This document shows, piece by piece, positions 37,185 to 45,765 of a DNA stretch of 64,000 nucleotides. The DNA lies in the NCBI GenBank assembly GCA_945870185.1, contig CAMBRK010000007.1, positions 40,810-104,809 on the forward strand. Direction: 5' to 3'. A model generated the notes under the pieces. The model saw only the letters and a list, made by a program, of their open reading frames with translations. It was not told where the DNA came from and ran no database searches. The DNA comes from Aureispira sp. CCB-QB1. GTDB lineage: Bacteria; Bacteroidota; Bacteroidia; Chitinophagales; Saprospiraceae. Every line of letters starts with the position of its first letter. Position 1 is the stretch's first letter. Position numbers and translations under genes: made by a program.

Positions 37185-38237
37185 ATGAGTAATAATACAT
37201 ATCCCACATTTACTGATTTAAGTCAGCTCGGTGAGTTTGGCTTAATAGAAACATTGACCAAAGATAATCCTATAGTTCAATCTAGCACAGTAAAAGCTAT
37301 AGGTGATGATGCCGCTATTATTAAAAATGATGATGAAGTCACTGTCGTTTCTACAGACATGCTGGTAGAAGGGATTCATTTCGATCTGATGTACACACCA
37401 CTCAAGCATCTAGGATATAAGGCTGTCGTGGTCAATCTTTCTGATATATATGCTATGAATGCCGAACCCAAACAAATCACGGTTTCAGTAGCTATTTCAA
37501 GTAAGTATTCGCTTGAAGCCATGAAAGAATTCTATGAAGGTATTTATACTGCTTGTAAGATGTATCAGGTAGATTTGGTAGGAGGCGACACGACATCATC
37601 TCCCAAAGGCATGATCATCTCGGTCACAGCCATAGGACAAGCCAAGCAGGATCACATTGTATATAGAAATGGAGCTAAAAAAGGTGATATCATCTGTGTA
37701 ACGGGTGATTTGGGTGCTTCCTATCTTGGGTTGCAAATATTGGAGCGTGAAAAACAAGTTTACTTAGCTCATCCGGGTGTACAACCACAATTGGAACAAA
37801 GTCAATACCTTATCGAAAGACAACTTAAACCTGAAGCTCAAAGAGGAGCCATAGCTTATTTCCAAAAAAATAACATCAAACCTACTTCTATGATAGATAT
37901 TTCTGATGGACTGGCTAGTGAAGTTATGCACCTTTGCAAACAGTCAAGTACAGGAGCATTTATAGAAGAAGCGAAAGTGCCTATTCACCCCGATACTGAG
38001 CGAACAGCCATTGAGTTTAAGATGGACCCTATCACCTGCGCACTACATGGTGGCGAAGACTATGAGCTATTATTTACTATAGATGAAAGAGATTTGGACA
38101 AAATCAGATTTATGCCTGAAGTCTTTATAATTGGAGAAATGACAGATCAGGCTGATGGAATCAAACTCCATACTTCAGGAGGCAATATCTATGACCTTTC
38201 CGCACAAGGGTGGAACCACTTTAAAGCTGAATCATAA
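37185..38237 (+). CDS. thiL: Thiamine-monophosphate kinase
   Basis: The protein is 350 residues. It phosphorylates thiamine phosphate to thiamine diphosphate, the last step of cofactor synthesis. The AIR-synthase-like N-domain has IGDDAAII and VVSTDMLVEGIHFDLMYTPL for Mg-ATP and substrate, VVNLSDIYAMNAEPKQITVS, and DLVGGDTTSSPKGM. The C-domain has DISDGLASEV and ALHGGEDYELLFTI. Length and motifs are complete. No other thiamine genes or TPP riboswitch occur here. It is convergent with the FKBP gene, 24 bases apart. Confidence 0.95.
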   Translation: MSNNTYPTFTDLSQLGEFGLIETLTKDNPIVQSSTVKAIGDDAAIIKNDDEVTVVSTDMLVEGIHFDLMYTPLKHLGYKAVVVNLSDIYAMNAEPKQITVSVAISSKYSLEAMKEFYEGIYTACKMYQVDLVGGDTTSSPKGMIISVTAIGQAKQDHIVYRNGAKKGDIICVTGDLGASYLGLQILEREKQVYLAHPGVQPQLEQSQYLIERQLKPEAQRGAIAYFQKNNIKPTSMIDISDGLASEVMHLCKQSSTGAFIEEAKVPIHPDTERTAIEFKMDPITCALHGGEDYELLFTIDERDLDKIRFMPEVFIIGEMTDQADGIKLHTSGGNIYDLSAQGWNHFKAES

Positions 38238-38261
38238 GAGATTACACATACGACAGGCATA

Positions 38262-38717
38262 TTACCTCCAATCCAACAGTTCTATATCAAATATTAATGT
38301 AGAGTTCGCAGGAATGCTACCTCTGGCTTTCGAACCATATCCAAGTCTGGAAGGAACCAACAGCTTGCCTTTGCCTCCTTTTCCAAATTTTGGGATTCCT
38401 ATTTGCCATCCTTCTATAACCTGAAATAAACCAAATTCACTATTTACTCCCGAATCAAACTCCTTTTCATCTAAAAAATAACCGTTATAATTAACCGTTA
38501 AAGTGTTAGTTATCTTAGGTTTTTCAGAACCTCCTGGAGTTTCTATGATGTAATATAGACCATGAATGGTTTTCTCGGCGATAAGATTATTGTCGTTGAG
38601 ATATTTTTCGATCTGCTCTATTTCTTTATCAAACTGCTGTACCGGATCTACATTCTCTTCCTTTGAGCACGAAGAAAATGATAAAATACATAGGAAAAAA
38701 TAAATACAATATTTCAT
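38262..38717 (-). CDS. FKBP-type peptidyl-prolyl isomerase lipoprotein
   Basis: The protein is 151 residues from the ATG at 38,717; the upstream in-frame ATG would add 22 residues before the signal. The lipoprotein signal MKYCIYFFLCILSFSSC (Cys17) is followed by S-K-E-E, resembling the acidic surface-export signal. A short helical linker precedes the FKBP fold (about 65-151) with LTVNYNGYFLDEKEFDSG, FQVIEGWQIGIPKFGKGGKG and RLGYGSKARGSIPANSTLIF. It would catalyse prolyl isomerisation on exported proteins at the outer membrane. Near-match -7 box CATCTTTG at 38,739-38,746 (minus strand). Confidence 0.9.
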   Translation of the reverse strand: MKYCIYFFLCILSFSSCSKEENVDPVQQFDKEIEQIEKYLNDNNLIAEKTIHGLYYIIETPGGSEKPKITNTLTVNYNGYFLDEKEFDSGVNSEFGLFQVIEGWQIGIPKFGKGGKGKLLVPSRLGYGSKARGSIPANSTLIFDIELLDWR

Positions 38718-38864
38718 AAAGCTTATAATTTTGAAGCACAAAGATGAATAGATATAGTGAAATAAAAAAGGATTAACATGCATTTCAATACTCTATTTCG
38801 TTTTTGGCAAAGTTTGTCGTTCTTATTGAAGGAAAACATTACATAAATGATTTCATCTGAAGCG

Positions 38865-40679
38865 TTACAACTCATCACCCCTAAGCTTTCTGTATCGCAA
38901 TCTGGCGTCAGACGCAAAAGTACTTCCACTGTAATCTATAAATATTTTTTCATAAAGAGGTTGTGCTTTTTCTGGAGCATTGAGTTGATTTTCGTAGAGA
39001 TCTGCAAGCTCGTAAAGGGCATTGTCGGCTCTGATTTCTTCAGGATACTTTTCTATGATGGCATTGTACATGAGGATCATTTCATCCGATTTTCGCAATT
39101 TCTTGTAAATCTGTGCTTTGGTATAATACACATCATCGTCCAAGCTATGCTCCGGAAATACGATCTTTATGGAATCCAACTTATTAATAGCTTCATCAAA
39201 TTTATTTTGGAAGGTGAGAAGTTCTGCTGTAGCAAACATCTGTAAGGTGGCTTCTGTAGTATCCATACCCAGATTGTCCAGAATAAAAACGGACATATCT
39301 ATGGCATCATTAGAAATCAACTTCGACGTAGCTCCTTTTAAGATCTTAAATTGCTCTTGAGCCCACTCAAAGTCTCCTGAATAATAACTGAGTTTAGCAT
39401 TTCTGTATCTGGCAAACTCTCCCACAACCCCTTCTTTAAACTCTTTGTCTATCTGGCTAAAAAGTAAACTTGCTTCCCAGCGATCTCCATTCATCAGATA
39501 ATAGTCACCCAAAGACAACTTTGCTCTTGCTATGACTTCTGGATGTAAACCACCAAAACCCTTGAGCTCTTCCAATATCAGGATAGCGGTATCAAGTTCA
39601 TTTACATAAAGTGCTTCAAAATCAGCATATTCTTTCATCAAGGTTGCTGTTTGAGTATTTTTTCCCATTTCATTTAGAAAGGATTGATACTCTGTTTTTA
39701 AAGACAACAAGTCATCTTTGGAATAATTGAAATTTCTAGTGACTTTTACCTTCTTACTATTTAACAATCCCCGCTTGGAGTCCAGATAAAAACTAGTATT
39801 TCGACCTTGATTAGTTACGATATATTGGTAAGCTTCGATGGCAATGTCATACGCTTCATCATTAAAAACAACGTCGGCAAGATTGAAGACTCTACTACCA
39901 TTTTCACCCAATTGACGATCCAATGCCTTAGCTTGTCGTAATGCTTTGTCATACTGTTTTTGTTGGGTAAATGCCCATTGAAGCATTTCACCATATTGAT
40001 ACATTTCTGGTTTTTCTTGTAGTTTTTGATACAACTGTCTTTGTAATTCTGCATAATCATTATCCGCAAGAAACCTTTGTAGACTTGACTGAACATTGAA
40101 AGTAGAGTTTTCATTTTCTGCTGCAATCAGGTAATATTTGATCATATTCTTAGTATCGCCTTGCCTTCTATATAAATCCGCTAGATTATAGACATATTGA
40201 TTCTCTACTTTTGTAATTTTCTCACCTTTAAGTAGTGTTTCTATAGCAAGGTCATATTTTGCTAAGTTTGTAAAAGTGTTAGCAAGATTTGAAATGTTCG
40301 AAGGATCGGGACTGAGGTTATTGATGGCCTTTCTATACTCATCATTAGCTTTGGCGGTCAGTCCTTGTCGCTCGAGCAGACTACCATTAGTCACGTAAAG
40401 AGAAACATCATTGGGATTTTTTTTAAGTTCACTCTCTACTACTTTCCGTGCATTTTCGAAGTCTTTCAGATCCAAAAGACATTGAATATAAAGATTGAAG
40501 TAAGTTTTATTGCCAGGAGCCTCTGTATAAAGTGCCTGATACAACTGTGCCGCTTTTTCGTACTCACCTGAGTTGTAATATTCGTTGGCAAGTCTGTATT
40601 TTTGCTGCCCAATTAATGAAAAACTTATACATATAAGAACAACTAAAACTAAACTTTTCTTAAATATAGGTAAAGACAT
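38865..40679 (-). CDS. Exported TPR-repeat protein
   Basis: The protein is 604 residues from the ATG at 40,679, chosen because the -7 box at 40,717-40,724 lies upstream of it but inside the longer ORF. The signal peptide ends at about SLIGQ, then there are about ten tetratricopeptide-like helical pairs (ANEYYNSGEYEKAAQLYQAL, NLADLYRRQGDTKNMIKYYL, and a C-terminal array with YELADLYENQLNAPEKAQPL). It is probably a periplasmic scaffold for protein assembly. Some T9SS components (PorW type) are TPR proteins, but those are lipoproteins and nothing ties this one to T9SS. Function unassigned. Confidence 0.8.
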   Translation of the reverse strand: MSLPIFKKSLVLVVLICISFSLIGQQKYRLANEYYNSGEYEKAAQLYQALYTEAPGNKTYFNLYIQCLLDLKDFENARKVVESELKKNPNDVSLYVTNGSLLERQGLTAKANDEYRKAINNLSPDPSNISNLANTFTNLAKYDLAIETLLKGEKITKVENQYVYNLADLYRRQGDTKNMIKYYLIAAENENSTFNVQSSLQRFLADNDYAELQRQLYQKLQEKPEMYQYGEMLQWAFTQQKQYDKALRQAKALDRQLGENGSRVFNLADVVFNDEAYDIAIEAYQYIVTNQGRNTSFYLDSKRGLLNSKKVKVTRNFNYSKDDLLSLKTEYQSFLNEMGKNTQTATLMKEYADFEALYVNELDTAILILEELKGFGGLHPEVIARAKLSLGDYYLMNGDRWEASLLFSQIDKEFKEGVVGEFARYRNAKLSYYSGDFEWAQEQFKILKGATSKLISNDAIDMSVFILDNLGMDTTEATLQMFATAELLTFQNKFDEAINKLDSIKIVFPEHSLDDDVYYTKAQIYKKLRKSDEMILMYNAIIEKYPEEIRADNALYELADLYENQLNAPEKAQPLYEKIFIDYSGSTFASDARLRYRKLRGDEL

Positions 40680-40716
40680 AATAAATTTCTCTTTAAAAAA
40701 CCTTGATGACAAATAA

Positions 40717-40724
40717 CAAATATA
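40717..40724 (-). promoter_or_regulatory. -7 box of the TPR protein gene
   Basis: The minus strand reads TATATTTG, an exact match, 37 bases before the ATG at 40,679. Confidence 0.55.
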
Positions 40725-40910
40725 GGTACTATAAAGTTTCAGATTACCATATTGAGATAAAATAAAGTCTAAGTCAACTCTTTCCAACCATTCTTAATGC
40801 TCGATAATGACACTGAATAGATAGGCGTCAGAGATTCCATATTTAAGAGTTTATCTATCCCAAAAGCAAGAGATTCACATCAAGATGACTAAAAATAGTA
40901 TACAATTCTT

Positions 40911-40918
40911 TAATTTTG
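40911..40918 (+). promoter_or_regulatory. -7 box of cyanophycinase
   Basis: TAATTTTG is an exact match, 17 bases before the ATG at 40,936. It lies inside the longer ORF that begins at 40,885, so that upstream start is unlikely. Confidence 0.6.
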
Positions 40919-40935
40919 CACTTAAATACGTACAG

Positions 40936-41793
40936 ATGATTGCCAAAGGAACATTAATTCCAATCGGGGGACACGAAGATAAAGGTATCGAAAAAAGCGA
41001 AATATATACACTTGAGTTTGTAAAGGACGGTATACTTTCTAGAGTAGTGAAAGAAAGCGGTGGGGAAAATGCGAAAATCGTAGTCATTCCTACAGCATCA
41101 AGTATTCCAGATGAAGTTATTGACAATTATCTCAAAGCATTCAAAAAACTAAAATGCAACGACTTACATATCGTAGACATTCGTAAGCGTGAAGCTTCAG
41201 AAAATCCAGAATATATCGAGCTCATCAAAACAGCCGATTGTATAATGTTTTCTGGTGGTGACCAATCCAAAATTACTAGTAAAATTGGTGGAACGTTAAT
41301 ACATAAAATTCTAAAGGAAAGGTATCAATATGATGATATCGTAATCGCGGGAACTAGCGCAGGTGCTATGTGTATGAGTGAAGAAATGATCAAAGGAGGA
41401 AGTAGTTCAGTTTCCTTATTTAAAGGAGCTGTGGGTATGGGGAAAGGCATGGGTTTTATTCCTAATCTGATCATAGATTCTCACTTTATACAGCGAGGTA
41501 GATTTGGTAGGTTGGCAGAAGCTGTGGCAAAGTTTCCAAAATTAATAGGTGTAGGATTGTCGGAGGACACAGGAATTGTAATCAAAAACTGTAATGAGTT
41601 TGAAGTCATTGGTTCTGGTATGATCATACTTTTTGACCCTAACAAATTGGTGCATAATAATTTTGAAATCCTTGAAGAAGGCACTCCTATGACCTTGACC
41701 AACTTGACAACACACGTACTAGCTAACGGTGATAAATTTAACATCGAAAAAAGAGCAGTAAAGGTATTACCGATGGATGCTACTTTTTGCTAA
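40936..41793 (+). CDS. cphB: Cyanophycinase
   Basis: This is a 285-residue serine exopeptidase (MEROPS S51) that cuts cyanophycin into beta-Asp-Arg dipeptides. It begins MIAKGTLIPIGGHEDKG, the usual N-terminus of cytoplasmic CphB. Key blocks are VIPTASSIPDEV, IMFSGGDQSKI, the nucleophile serine in IAGTSAGAMCMSEEM, IDSHFIQRGRFGRL (His and Arg contacts) and GVGLSEDTGIVI. No signal peptide is present, so it acts on intracellular granules. It faces the isoaspartyl peptidase and cyanophycin synthetase genes on the other strand, giving a complete synthesis and recycling set. Confidence 0.93.
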   Translation: MIAKGTLIPIGGHEDKGIEKSEIYTLEFVKDGILSRVVKESGGENAKIVVIPTASSIPDEVIDNYLKAFKKLKCNDLHIVDIRKREASENPEYIELIKTADCIMFSGGDQSKITSKIGGTLIHKILKERYQYDDIVIAGTSAGAMCMSEEMIKGGSSSVSLFKGAVGMGKGMGFIPNLIIDSHFIQRGRFGRLAEAVAKFPKLIGVGLSEDTGIVIKNCNEFEVIGSGMIILFDPNKLVHNNFEILEEGTPMTLTNLTTHVLANGDKFNIEKRAVKVLPMDATFC

Positions 41794-41811
41794 AATAGGC
41801 TTTAATTTTTA

Positions 41812-42750
41812 TTAAGAATCAGCACCATAAATCAACACTTCTGATTTGCCTGTTGACAGTTTATACCCACGATACATGCCTTCAGTATTGAAAGGCAGCG
41901 CAACATTACCAAGATTGTCTACAGCGATCAATCCGCCATCTCCACCAAGCGATAATACTCTTTGGTGGATCACTTCATGTGCAGCATCTACCAAAGTCAT
42001 AGATTTGTGTTCCATAAGACATGCAACATCATAAGCCACTACACCCCGAATAAAATACTCACCACTACCCGTGCAGCTCACCGCACAAGTTTTATTATTG
42101 GCATAGTTTCCCGCTCCTATCATCGGACTGTCCCCGACTCTACCCCATTTTTTATTGGTCATGCCTCCTGTTGATGTTGCTGCGGCCACATTTCCCTGTT
42201 GGTCACAAGCCACTGCGCCTACTGTACCAAATTTAAAATCTTTTTTATCCGCATGGTCCAGTTGAAAATGATCACTGCCTTTGATTTCTTGCCACTGCGA
42301 ATACCTAAATTCATCGTAAAAATATGATGCATCCAAAAACTTGTAACCTTGACTCTTTGCATATTGCATGGCGCCTTCACCAGCTAGGAAAACATGTTCT
42401 GTGTGTTCCATCACTGATCTAGCCACAGAAATTGGATTTTTGATACCGGTGACTAGAGAAACGGCTCCTGCTTTTAAATGCTTACCTTCCATAATTGACG
42501 CATCCATTTCGTGGTGACCTTCTGCTGTAAAAACGGCTCCGCGACCTGCATTAAATAATGGACAATCTTCGAGTGACCTGACAGCGGCTTCAACAGCATC
42601 TAAAGCTGCGCCTCCTTGCTCCAATATATGATATCCAAGCTCCAAAGCTTCCGATAATGCATTTTTATAAGCTTCTTCCTTTTCAGGTGTCATTAATCCT
42701 TTGACCAATGTGCCCGCACCGCCGTGAATGGCTATTGAAAATTTTTGCAT
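41812..42750 (-). CDS. iaaA: Isoaspartyl peptidase / L-asparaginase (Ntn hydrolase)
   Basis: The protein is 312 residues. It starts FSIAIHGGAGTL, typical of plant-type asparaginases. It should self-cleave before Thr176 in FGTVGAVACDQQGNVAAATS, making alpha and beta subunits with Thr as nucleophile; GDSPMIGAGNYA and CTGSGEYFIRGVVAYD hold substrate-binding residues. There is no signal peptide. Next to cphA and cphB its likely job is hydrolysing beta-Asp-Arg from cyanophycin to Asp and Arg. It lies 28 bases downstream of cphA in the same direction and is convergent with cphB. Confidence 0.93.
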   Translation of the reverse strand: MQKFSIAIHGGAGTLVKGLMTPEKEEAYKNALSEALELGYHILEQGGAALDAVEAAVRSLEDCPLFNAGRGAVFTAEGHHEMDASIMEGKHLKAGAVSLVTGIKNPISVARSVMEHTEHVFLAGEGAMQYAKSQGYKFLDASYFYDEFRYSQWQEIKGSDHFQLDHADKKDFKFGTVGAVACDQQGNVAAATSTGGMTNKKWGRVGDSPMIGAGNYANNKTCAVSCTGSGEYFIRGVVAYDVACLMEHKSMTLVDAAHEVIHQRVLSLGGDGGLIAVDNLGNVALPFNTEGMYRGYKLSTGKSEVLIYGADS

Positions 42751-42778
42751 TTTAATTAGATTTTACTCCTTTTTTATC

Positions 42779-45415
42779 TTAAACACCTAATACTATCTCA
42801 CCACTCATCTCCTGCTCCTTAAGCTTAGTTACCAATTCTAATGCTTCAGGTATAACATCACTACATACTATAATTAAAGATCCTTTTGGGGCTGATTTGA
42901 CAGCATGCATGATGGCTTCTTTTTCAGATGGAATGATGATCGTTTTTTTGTTGGGATCTTGTGCTTTGATACCATCGTCTACCATCTTGATCAATTCATG
43001 TTCGGTTTTGCCTCTCAGGTTTTTATCTTGACGAATGATGACCTCATCACACATTTGAGCAATGATTTTACCCATTTCATTATTATCTTCTTCTCTTCGA
43101 TCTCCTATACCTGCTATAATTCCAATTTTATGGGTTGCATCCAAATTGTCTGTAAATTTTTGTAAAGCTTGCATACCTGCTGGATTGTGGGCAAAGTCTA
43201 GAAGCACCTGAAAGTTTTGAAACTGAAAAAGATTAAGTCTTCCCGGTGTTTGCGAAGTAGAAGGAAGAAAAGTTTCCAAAGCTGCCTTCATATCTTCAAT
43301 ACTTATGCCTTGAACATCTGCAGCTATAACGGCGGGTAGTATATTCTGAATCATAAATTCTGCTTTTCCACCAAACGTCAGGGGAATTTTGTCGGCTTTC
43401 ATAATACGCATTTTCCATTCTCCACGACAGAGTGTGACGTAACCATTTTCATATACTGATGTGATGCCTCCTCTACGCTGCAAAGCTTTGATATGCGGAT
43501 TGTTTTCATTCATCGAAAAAAGAGCCAACTTACAGCTCAGATTTTTTCTCATATCGTAAACTAATGTATCATCTGCATTCAAAATAGCATAGCCACTTGG
43601 CATAACCGTTTCAGGTATAACGGCTTTAACCTTGGCTAGTTGTTCAAGGGTGTGTATACCTTTTAGTCCCAAATGATCTGCGGCTACATTGGTCACGATC
43701 CCTACATCACACTGCGAAAAAGCAAGTCCTGATCTCAATAATCCACCTCTAGCGCACTCTAAAACAGCAAAATTGACAGTTGGATCCTTGAGTACAAACT
43801 CCGCACTGGCAGGACCAGTACAATCCCCTCTCATAAGCATTCGGTTCTGGATATAGACACCATCACTGGTGGTATAGCCTACTCTATAACCATGCATTTT
43901 GGCCATATGGGCGATCAATCTGCTAGTCGTCGTCTTTCCGTTTGTGCCTGTTATGGCTACTATGGGTATTCGACCTGTATCTCCTTGCTTTGGAAAAAGT
44001 TTATCCACAACGGGAGCTGCAACATTGCGCGGCAAGCCTTTAGTTGGTGCAAGATGCATCCTAAATCCGGGACCAGCATTTACCTCAAGTACAGCACCAC
44101 CAGTATCAGAAAGGGGCTGGCTGATATCACTAGTCATAATGTCAATGCCACAAATGTCTAAGTCAATAATCTTTGAGATACGTTCAGCCATCGCAACATT
44201 TGCTGGATGGACGATATCGGTTACATCTTCTGCAGTACCTCCAGTACTTAGATTGGCTGTATCTTTCAAGACCAATTTTTCGCCTGATGCTATGATGGAG
44301 TCTTCTGTATAACCCTTCGATGCAATGATCGTTTTTGTGAGATCATTTATGGTGATCATGGTCAATACATTTTCATGACCGAATCCTCTGCGAGGATCAG
44401 CATTCACTTGGTCTATAAGTTCTTTGACCGTCGATTTGCCATCACCTATGACGTGTGCGGGAGACCTTTTGGCTGCAGCCACCAATCTATTGTTGATAAC
44501 TAATAGTCTATAGTCTTCACCAGTGATATATTTTTCAACAATAACTTTCTGAGATACTTTTTTAGCGGCATGAAATGCTTCTAAAGCTTCTTCATAAGTA
44601 TTGATATTGACCGTAATACCCCGACCATGATTACCATCTATTGGCTTGATTACTAGAGGATATTTTACATATCTACACGCTTCTTCTAGGCTACTTTCCC
44701 GACTGATGATCTCACCTTTAGGCACTTCTACTTCTGCTTGTTGTAACAAAAATTTGGTATCTTCTTTATCGCAAGCGATTTCAACACCTATGCTACTGGT
44801 TTCACTTGTTACAGTTGCTTGAATTCTTTTTTGATTGGCCCCATAACCCAATTGGCAGAGTGAGTACTTATTGAGTCTTATCCATGGAATACCTCTTGCA
44901 ACTGCTTCTTCCACAATAGAACCTGTACTCGGTCCTAATCGTTGTGCTTCTCTAAGTTCTCTCATTGTCTGAATATCTTCAGTCATGTCATATGACTCAC
45001 CCGCTATAAGTGCTTCGCAAATAGCTACTGCCGCTTTCGCTGCATATCTACCTGCATTCTCTTCAATATATGAAAACACAACATTATATACTCCTTCTTC
45101 GCCGTAATCACGAGTGCGGCCAAAACCCGTATCCATACCAGCGAGTGTTTGGATTTCTAAAGCTATATGTTCTATGACATGGCCCATCCAAGTACCTTCG
45201 TCTACGCGCATGAAAAAACCTCCGTCACAACCTTCTGAACATCGGTGGGAGTACATAGAAGGAAACATCTCTTTTAGCCTTTCACCAAAACCAGGAACTT
45301 TATTTGTTGGCTTAAGCTCCATATCTTCAAGATCGAGTACCATTACTATAAGTTTATGACGTCTTATAGACCAATAATTTGGGCCTCGCATGGCATTGAT
45401 TTCTCTAATTTTCAT
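42779..45415 (-). CDS. cphA: Cyanophycin synthetase
   Basis: The protein is 878 residues, normal for CphA1. It polymerises Asp and Arg into multi-L-arginyl-poly-L-aspartate using ATP. The N-domain (about 1-160) contains HVIEHIALEIQTLAG at 79-93; an HxxEH motif there is reported as a metallopeptidase site that creates primers. The ATP-grasp domain (about 220-470), which adds Asp, shows YPLVIKPIDGNHGRGITV and AVLEVNAGPGFRMH. The Mur-ligase-like domain (about 490-878), which adds Arg, shows AITGTNGKTTTSRLI, ECARGGLLRSGL and LLDFAHNPAGMQAL. All three catalytic regions look intact. Confidence 0.96.
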   Translation of the reverse strand: MKIREINAMRGPNYWSIRRHKLIVMVLDLEDMELKPTNKVPGFGERLKEMFPSMYSHRCSEGCDGGFFMRVDEGTWMGHVIEHIALEIQTLAGMDTGFGRTRDYGEEGVYNVVFSYIEENAGRYAAKAAVAICEALIAGESYDMTEDIQTMRELREAQRLGPSTGSIVEEAVARGIPWIRLNKYSLCQLGYGANQKRIQATVTSETSSIGVEIACDKEDTKFLLQQAEVEVPKGEIISRESSLEEACRYVKYPLVIKPIDGNHGRGITVNINTYEEALEAFHAAKKVSQKVIVEKYITGEDYRLLVINNRLVAAAKRSPAHVIGDGKSTVKELIDQVNADPRRGFGHENVLTMITINDLTKTIIASKGYTEDSIIASGEKLVLKDTANLSTGGTAEDVTDIVHPANVAMAERISKIIDLDICGIDIMTSDISQPLSDTGGAVLEVNAGPGFRMHLAPTKGLPRNVAAPVVDKLFPKQGDTGRIPIVAITGTNGKTTTSRLIAHMAKMHGYRVGYTTSDGVYIQNRMLMRGDCTGPASAEFVLKDPTVNFAVLECARGGLLRSGLAFSQCDVGIVTNVAADHLGLKGIHTLEQLAKVKAVIPETVMPSGYAILNADDTLVYDMRKNLSCKLALFSMNENNPHIKALQRRGGITSVYENGYVTLCRGEWKMRIMKADKIPLTFGGKAEFMIQNILPAVIAADVQGISIEDMKAALETFLPSTSQTPGRLNLFQFQNFQVLLDFAHNPAGMQALQKFTDNLDATHKIGIIAGIGDRREEDNNEMGKIIAQMCDEVIIRQDKNLRGKTEHELIKMVDDGIKAQDPNKKTIIIPSEKEAIMHAVKSAPKGSLIIVCSDVIPEALELVTKLKEQEMSGEIVLGV

Positions 45416-45765
45416 TTCAAAAAGTTGTGTTAAGGTGATTTTAAATTAACAAAATACAAAGTTTGTGGACGTTAAGACCAATCGAATGCCAAAGTACAAT
45501 TTTTTATTTTTTGCAAATCATTTTTTCTAAAAAAATCTAAAACAAGATCCTTTTTGTCAAATTCAATACTTTTAATGCTGTACTGAGAAATAGGATAAAT
45601 AATGTATAGTCTCTTCTGATACAAGTTTTAATTTTTGACAAATTTAATCCAGCCAGAAAGGGAAAATAGTGGCTGAGTTATTGGTAATATTTGAAAATTT
45701 ATACTGCCCGAAAAGTAAACGTAAAAGTTATTGAAATATAAATTACCTTTATCGAAAAATAAAGA
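45416..45765. other. 350-bp divergent intergenic region, cphA / S10 peptidase
   Basis: No ORF, RNA or strong repeat is seen. It must hold the promoters of both flanking genes. The only -7-like box is TACCTTTA at 45,744-45,751 (one mismatch, plus strand). I see no ArgR-like palindrome or other regulator site. Confidence 0.4.

Noticed and set aside
43899..44312. 137-residue ORF antisense to cphA
   Set aside because: Shadow frame of a fully conserved enzyme.
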